Assembly: GCF_010093815.1 (NCBI RefSeq)
Contig: NW_022985553.1
Location: forward strand, 437,511-501,510
DNA: 64,000 nucleotides
Direction: 5' to 3'
Source of the DNA: Pseudovirgaria hyperparasitica
Lineage: Eukaryota > Ascomycota > Dothideomycetes > Acrospermales > Acrospermaceae
A program made the position numbers and the translations under genes. The notes beneath the pieces were generated by a model. It did not search any database. It saw only the letters and a program-made list of their open reading frames with translations, and was not told where the DNA came from. Positions within the stretch are counted from its first letter, which is position 1, and each line of letters starts with the position of its first letter. Below are positions 57,388 through 64,000 of the stretch, in pieces.

Positions 57388-57968
57388 TGTTAGACACGTG
57401 TCTACTAGTTAATTATATATGTATATAGTAGTCGTATATAAGTAGTATACTCCACCCTTAAAGTAGTAGCTTTAAGATTCGGTCCTTTTAGTATAGTTAG
57501 TTAGTATATAGAGCCCGCCTCCTTATATAATCTTAAAGCTACTACGGGGTTATAGGTTTAACTCTCGGTCTAGTTAACCGTTATTAAATTTTATATGATT
57601 CCGTTTAGCTTACTATATTACGTGTACTTTATACACGTAACGGATAATATAGTAGTAACGTTACTACGGTAAGTTAGTATATCTAGTACTAGAGGCGGCA
57701 TTACGAGTATTAATTAGGTGTATACATGATTCGTTTATACTAGGCCTATTATAGCTAGTTTAGTTTATCTTTTATAAGGTAGATACCCACGACGCGTAAG
57801 GGTACGCGCCTTTAAAAAGGGGAGATATTATTAGACACGTGCCTGCTAGTTAATTATACATATATGTAGTAGTCATATATAAGTAGTGTGCTCCACCCTT
57901 GAAGTAGTAGCTTTAAGATTCGGTCCTTTTAGTATAGTTGGTTAGTGCGTAGAGCCCGCCTCCTTACA
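57388..57968 (+). mobile_element. miniature LTR element (TRIM-like), copy 1, nested
   Basis: 581 bp with 140-bp LTRs at 57388-57527 and 57829-57968. The left LTR begins TGTTAGACACG and the right one ends CTCCTTACA. The 5-bp sequence CGACG directly flanks both ends (57383-57387 and 57969-57973), a target-site duplication. A purine tract (AAAAAGGGGAGA, 57814-57825) precedes the 3' LTR. The 301-bp interior has no coding pattern. This is the layout of a terminal-repeat retrotransposon in miniature, moved by another element's enzymes. It lies inside the RNase H region of the chromovirus-like element and so is younger than it. It looks structurally whole. Confidence 0.85.
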
Positions 57969-60393
57969 CGACGTCGAGACTAGATATACTATTTATAACT
58001 AAGAGCTACTAGTAATAGTAGAGTCGTTTAAGTAGTGGCGATATTATCTTAAAGGTACTATATATAATATTAAGTTACTAACTAATTACTATAACTTAAA
58101 GGGGTTTATAAGCACGACGGTTTTAAATTATTAATAGGTTCGATAGGCTAAGTAGCTTATAAATTTCTACTTTATAATCTACTATTAACCTAGAAGTATA
58201 AACCTAGCTAATAGAATATTAAGAAGACCTAACTATAAAGAAGGCGCCTAGAATTATAGTAGCTATAGGGTCCTAGAGTAGCTATAGGCCTAACTCTTAA
58301 GGACGAGATTAGATAATAAGTTATCCGATAATTAGTAAGATGCTAACGCTAATACTAGTAATCGAATTTATAAGACTAAAGCCGGTAACTAAAGACGTAG
58401 TACTAAAGTCCCTAGCGAGCTATTTATTAGCGCTATTAGAGAGGGCGATAGTACCTAGCGTGTATATTAAGTAGACCTCGCCTAGTTAATTATAGATCTA
58501 TAAAAGATAGACCTAATAGTTTTAAAGTTATATAAAATATAGTAAGATAGGTTATTACGGACCGAAGTAGACTATAAGTAGATCTTTATAGACGGCTTAC
58601 TCTACTACGATAGAAAGTACTATATACTAATAGATAACGCACGATTTACTATAGTTAGCCGATACTATAACGCTAACCTAGTAGAATATTTTAGATATAT
58701 ACGCACCCTAAGCTCGATTTATTAGTACTATTTTTAGGAAGATATATCTAAGTATGTTAAAGAATAGATAGCTACTTATCTAATTTATTAAAGAATAAAG
58801 GTACCTAGGTATAAGCCATATAGGAACTTATAGCCTCTACTAGTCCCCCTCTTTATATAGGAAGATATTACTATAGATTTTATAGTTAACTTACCTCTAA
58901 GCGAGATACTTAGAATAAGTTATAATTTAATTCTTATTATTATAGATAGACTTATAAAGATATCTAGGTACGTCCCTATATAGAAGACGATTATATTAAA
59001 AGAACTAGTATAAGTATTCTAGAATAAGATTATTAAGGTCTATAGTATACTAAAAAGGATCGTTATAGACTAAGGAAGTATATTCACGTCTAAATTCTAG
59101 ATATTATTCTACGAAATGGCCGGTATAAATAGAAATATATTAATAGTATTCTATCTATAAATAGATAGTTAGATAGAGCGATAGAACTAAACGCTCGAGG
59201 CCTACCTTCGTGCATTCTATAATTTTAAATAAGATAACTAGGCCTCTCTACTAAGTATAGTAGAATTCGCGTATAATAATAGTTATTATAGTATAATAGG
59301 TATTACGCCCTTCTAGGCGAACCTAGAACGTAGTCTAAGAATAGGTTTCAAACCTTACACGGTCTAGTTCGACCAAACGATAGATATTAACATCCACGCG
59401 TAGGAACTAGTAATTAAAATCTTTAAAACCGCACGTAACTATCGCGTAATAATCTAGTAAGTAAATAAGTTATATATAAAGTACTATAATAGATTAGTTA
59501 AAGATTAAGCGTATAAGAAGGGAGATAAAGTTCTCCTTAATATCCGTAATATATAAATATCGCGAGTAAATAAAAAGCTTAATTATAAAATAGCTAGTCT
59601 CTTCCGAATTAAACGTTATATTAGTATAAGAGTCTACGAGCTCGACCTAGGAAATAATATAAAAGTCTATAACGTATTCCACGTCTTATTACTTAAAAGG
59701 TTTTGATCTAATATATATAAACGTATGAACGTATAATTATACTCTATTATACCCTAAGATAGACTAGACGTATACGAAGTAGACTATATTATTAAACATA
59801 GACTTAATAAGAATAGTATCTAAAAGTATTAAATCTATTAGAAGAACTATACCGAGGATAAGAATACCTAGAAACCTATAGTATATATCTTAAGTACCGC
59901 GATAGCTATATATAAATAGAGGTTATAGGATAACACGTTACTACCGTAAACCTAGCGCTATTAGGGCCGTCGTAAAAAGAAGAAGAATACTATAGAAAAC
60001 GAAGTATTAAATTACGAATCCTAAACGCATACTAGGAAAACTCTATAAGGTAGCCCTATAATTTAAGCGATATATAGTTACTAAACGCGAAGAAAATATA
60101 AATAACCGTTATAGATACGCGACGCGATATATTATAATAGAATAATATAGAGAAGTCTAGAATAGACTAATATAGACTATTATATATAAGAAGAATATAG
60201 AACTAAAAAACTATAAAGGTACCCTACTACGGAATTAAACTCGTAATATATAATATAAAAGGTTAGAGTACCCGAACTAATAACTACTAGGCTACTAGTT
60301 TAGGTACTCTAATATAATTTAGAAAGATAAACTAATTTATATATAATATCTATACTTAAGTAACTTAAAGGAAATTAGAACCTAAAATTTAAT

Positions 60394-61213
60394 AGTTATA
60401 GAATAAATAAGAACGTATATAATATTATTAAGTTAAGAATTAAATTACTAGAAAACTAGTAGATAGGTATCTAAATAGTCTAAAAAGGACTAAAACGGAT
60501 AGAAACCAGGTAGATAGAGCTAATATAGACTATATAGAAACCCTAGTAAATAGAGCCATAGAGCTACTCCTCTATCTTATTATTACTCTTAGAGCGTAGT
60601 AAATAAATTAACTAAGTAATAGAGTAACGGAGGTTAGAGACCTTATCCTCTAGAGTAACTATACGCTTAGTTAGAGCCTAGTAAGATAATAACTAAGCGC
60701 TAGAGCGGAGCGACTAGACCTAAAGTTAGCTAACGTAGTCTAGAATAATCTAGAATAGAATATATACCCTCTTATAAGGTAACTTAGAAGGAGAACTAGT
60801 AGATCTCTTATAAGACCCGTTAGTAGCATAAGGTAGATAGAAAGGAATAGTATAAATCTCTTCTACGGCCTTAGTAGCTAAAACTAACTCCCTAGAATAG
60901 GTAGTCTAAGTACTAGAAATCTTATAGTAACTAAAAATTATAAGCTAAGGTTAATAATAATTAATAGTTTCTAAACTTATACTTTAATAACCTCTAGGAA
61001 GAGCTTATAGCGCTCCCTAAACTCCCTATATATAGAAGCTAGGTAACCGCTAGAACTACTAAGAGTCTTATAGACACGAAGATTATTATATATATCTTAT
61101 ATATAAATAGGAACCTAAAAATATATTAGTATAGACGACTTTAGATTACCCTAGACTAAAATAGTCTAATAGACTTACCTAAAGATAAACTTTACTAAGG
61201 ACGGTATAGCGGC
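60394..61213. repeat. 820-bp direct repeat, copy 1
   Basis: Colinear with 63181-64000 at a constant offset of 2787 bases, which I checked at both ends; differences noticed are C/T or G/A transitions. It belongs to the extra region between the chromodomain and 3' LTR of the chromovirus-like element. Confidence 0.8.
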
Positions 61214-62355
61214 GGTAGTAGATAGGGAGCTTAAAGATTAGATATATAGGCCTATCACGGTTAGTAGAGTAGTAGCTAATACTAGAGTTAGAGCGGAAGA
61301 GATATTTAGAGCTAGTAGCGTAAGCCTTAATATACTTAAAGTATATTAAACCGTAGTTCGCCGTTTTCCTATAGCGTAAACTATAACTATATTTAGTATC
61401 TTTAGCGACCTAGACCTTATTATTACTAGAGCTAGATTTAGAGTAAATATTAAGGTCCTAAAAGAATCTAGAGTAACTAAGTTAGTCTATATTAGACTAA
61501 AAAGAGGAATAGTATTTAGAGCGAGATAGCGAAGGTATAAACTCTTAATTATTATCTATAATAAGATCTTCTTTATCCTCTAAAGAAGGTAGAGTAGATA
61601 GATAGCGTAAGTAGATATAGATAGACTTTATAGCTACCTCTTCCGTAATACTAGTACTAGGATTATCTAGATTAGAGTGACTAGTAGCTACGTTAGTAGT
61701 AATAGTAGTAGTAGCCTTAGCTACCTTCTTCTCTAACTTAGAGCGCGCCTTTATACTACTATAATAAGTAGATTTTTTAGCTAGTATAGCTAGGGTAGAG
61801 GTAATTCCTTTAGAGCGAGTCTTATAAGAGGAGAAGGTAGGCTTAGAAATAGAACTAGTATTAGATATCTATATATATATATTAGCTAGAGATCTAAGAG
61901 TAGAATACTTATTTAGCCTTAAAGGCGATTAAAGAAGCTAAATTAGTAACTATAATAATATAAATAGATTATATAGGACTAGCTCTAATAAAAATAGACT
62001 ACTCTAGACCCGAACGGATCTAAACTAAAGAAGATAGTATATAAATTAATAACTTACCTTAAGAGTAAGGTAGATATACTAGAGAAGAAAATTTAGAATA
62101 AGAGAACTAAATATAAGCTTAGTTAATATAGTAGTTATATAACCCGCGGAGCTACCTCTAAGGTAGTAGCTATAAAGTAAGGGATAAGCGTATATATAAA
62201 TAAAAGTAAACTAGAGCTTAAGTTTACCGATATAAAGACTATTAATAATATTATATAGATTTAATTAGATACGCGTATAAATATAACGCTTATAGAATTA
62301 TAGATTTATATATAGCTAAGTACTTTAGGGCGAAGTATAAAAAGAAGAAGAATAT

Positions 62356-62595
62356 TATTAGGGCTAATACTAGGATAGACTTAACTAGACTACTATAGTC
62401 TAGTATAGTCTATAATAGGTGGACCTAGGTTAAGCTAGCTAGAATAAGCAAGACTACTATATAAGTAGACCGTATATACTTAATTCCTACTCTTTAGAAA
62501 TTAACCTCGTTAGAAGAGTAGACTACCCTTTTAAATATATTCACGAATCCTTCTATAACCTATTAGACTACTATTCTACGTCTATAATCCTTACA
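62356..62595 (+). repeat. 3' LTR of chromovirus-like element
   Basis: 240 bp, direct partner of 53999-54238. It follows a purine-rich tract, AAAAAGAAGAAGAA, and ends in CTTACA four bases before the second miniature LTR element. Confidence 0.85.
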
Positions 62596-62599
62596 TTTA

Positions 62600-63180
62600 T
62601 ATAAGGAGGCGGGCTCTACGTACTAACTAACTATACTAAAAGGACCGAATCTTAAAGCTACTACTTTAAGGGTAGAGTATACTACTTATATATAACTACT
62701 ATATATATATATAATTAACTAGTAGGCACGTGCCTAATAATATCTCCCCTTTTTAAAGGCGCGTGCCCTTATATATTATAGGTATCTACCTTATAAAAGA
62801 TAAACTAAACTAGCTATAATAGGCCTAGTATAAACGAATTATATATACACCTAATTAATACTTATAATACCGCCTCTAGTACTAGACACGCTAACTTACC
62901 GTAGTAATATTACTACTATATTATCTATTATATATATAAAGTACACGTAACGTGGTAAGCTAAATAGAATCGTATAAAATTTAATAACGGTTAACTAGAC
63001 CGAGAGTTAAACCCGTGACCCCGTAGTAGCTTTAAGATTATATAAGGAGGCGGGCTCTACGTACTAACTAACTATACTAAAAGGACTAAATCTTAAAGCT
63101 ACTACTTTAAGGGTGGAGCATACTACTTATATACGACTACTATATACATGTATAATTAACTGGTAGGCACGTGCCTAACA
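62600..63180 (-). mobile_element. miniature LTR element (TRIM-like), copy 2
   Basis: 581 bp, the same length as copy 1 but in the opposite orientation, with 140-bp LTRs at 62600-62739 and 63041-63180. On the plus strand it begins TATAAGGAGG and ends GTGCCTAACA. The interior matches copy 1 with mostly transition differences. Flanks are ATTTA on the left and AGTTA on the right, so no clean target duplication is visible. It looks structurally whole. Confidence 0.85.
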
Positions 63181-64000
63181 AGTTATAGAATAAACAAGAA
63201 CGCACATAATATTATTAAGTTAAGAATTAAATTACTAGAAAACTAGTAGATAGGTATCTAAACGGTCTAAAAAGAACTAAAATAGATAGAAACTAGGTAG
63301 ATAGAGCTAATATATACTATATAGAAACCCTAGTAAATAGAGCTATAGAGCTACTTCTCTATCTTATTATTACTCTTAGAGCGTAGTAAATAAACTAACT
63401 AAGTAATAGAGTAATAGAGGTTAGAGACCTTATTCTCTAGAGTAACCACGCGCTCGGTTAGAGTCTAGTAAGATAATAACTAAGCGCTAGAGTAGAGTAA
63501 CTAGACCTAAAGTTAGCTAATACGGTCTAGAATAATCTAGAATAGAATATATATTCTCTTATAAGGTAACTTAGAAGGAGAACTAGTAGATCTCTTATAA
63601 GACCCGTTAGTAGTATAAGACGGGTAGAAAGGAATAGTATAAATCTCTTCTACGGCCTTAGTAGCTAAAACTAACTCCCTAGAATAGATAGTCTAAGCGC
63701 TAGAAATCTCGCGGCGACTAAAAATTATAAGCTAAGGTTAATAATAATTAACGGTTTCTAAACTTATACTTTAATAATCTCTAGAAAGAGCTTATAGCGC
63801 TCTCTAAACTCCCTATATATAGAAGCTAGATAACTACTAGAACTACTAAGAGTCTCACGGACGCGAAGATTATTATATATATCTTATATATAAATAGGAA
63901 CCTAAAAACGTATTAGTATAGACGACTTTAGATTACCCTAGACTAAAATAGCCTAATAGACTTACCTAAAGATAAACTTTACTAAGGATAGTATAGCGGC
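63181..64000. repeat. 820-bp direct repeat, copy 2, cut by window end
   Basis: Partner of 60394-61213, starting exactly at the outer edge of the second miniature element and continuing beyond the window. It is probably part of another copy of the chromovirus-like element. Confidence 0.8.

Larger units (their letters stand above)
53999..62595 (+). mobile_element. Ty3/gypsy chromovirus-like LTR retrotransposon, dead
   Basis: An 8.6-kb element bounded by two direct 240-bp LTRs. Order of recognisable parts on the plus strand: Gag-like about 54780-55450, protease region about 55850-56080, reverse transcriptase about 56380-57000, RNase H about 57180-58050 (interrupted by the miniature LTR element), integrase about 58560-59330, and a chromodomain-like end about 59650-59950. 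A purine-rich tract (62338-62352) precedes the 3' LTR. The order protease-RT-RNase H-integrase-chromodomain defines the Ty3/gypsy chromovirus group. About 2.3 kb between the chromodomain and the 3' LTR is extra for the family. It is heavily broken throughout, with very many breaks. No matching target duplication was found; the 3' flank is occupied by another element. Age cannot be clocked because RIP, not neutral decay, made most differences. Confidence 0.75.
52859..64000. repeat. RIP-like AT-rich repeat block
   Basis: From about 52.86 kb to the window end the sequence is dominated by TA steps, while CA and TG steps become rare; stop-like triplets occur in every frame throughout and no long frame survives. 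This is the expected outcome of repeat-induced point mutation (C to T at CpA on both strands) acting on repeated DNA in filamentous ascomycetes. The block contains only retroelement relics, listed separately. The edge with ordinary sequence is sharp, within a few tens of bases. Confidence 0.9.

Noticed and set aside
62595-63185. Target-site duplication for the second miniature element
   Set aside because: ATTTA and AGTTA differ by a G/T change that RIP cannot explain, so a duplication is not supported.

Overview
The window looks like chromosomal DNA of a filamentous ascomycete (Pezizomycotina, possibly Dothideomycetes; the class is a guess). The genes carry introns of about 45-100 nt with GTAAGT/GTATGT-like donors, CTGAC/CTAAC-like branch sites and YAG acceptors. 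Several proteins are typically fungal: mitochondrial porin, VAP/Scs2, DUF1761, DUF3500, a YFH7-type kinase and an OTT_1508-like deaminase. The right end is an extremely TA-rich block of dead retroelements with the look of repeat-induced point mutation (RIP). Exon coordinates below were worked out by hand from splice signals, reading phase and family conservation. No transcript data were available.

Left part (1-18 kb), accessory in character: an OTT_1508-like deaminase, a DJ-1/PfpI protein, an unknown protein, a secreted GH43 glycosidase, a four-pass membrane protein, a secreted orphan, a gene with an in-frame TGA, an F-box/ankyrin protein, a DUF3500 protein, two small hypotheticals and an NmrA-like pseudogene. 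These are separated by long gene-free gaps.

Middle part (18-52 kb), denser and housekeeping: RecQ helicase, dihydrofolate synthase, an Arg/Ser-rich protein, DUF1761 protein, YFH7-like kinase, sphingolipid delta-4 desaturase, methionine aminopeptidase 2, a membrane J-protein, porin, asparagine synthetase, VAP, UBA/UBX protein, Nop15-like RRM protein, a five-exon SMN homologue, a secreted cupredoxin, a Ser-rich protein and the mismatch-repair protein Mlh3. Several pairs are divergent over short shared promoters: MetAP2/J-protein, Nop15/SMN, VAP/UBX and Ser-rich/Mlh3. A gene-poor island at 28.3-30.9 kb holds one lineage-specific candidate.

Right end (about 52.86-64 kb): a RIP-like block with no intact gene. 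It holds a Ty1/copia-type Gag relic cut by a large Ty3/gypsy chromovirus-like element (53999-62595, paired 240-bp LTRs). It also holds two 581-bp copies of a miniature LTR element (TRIM-like) in opposite orientation, one of them nested in the chromovirus. An 820-bp stretch is duplicated without indels and runs off the window end.
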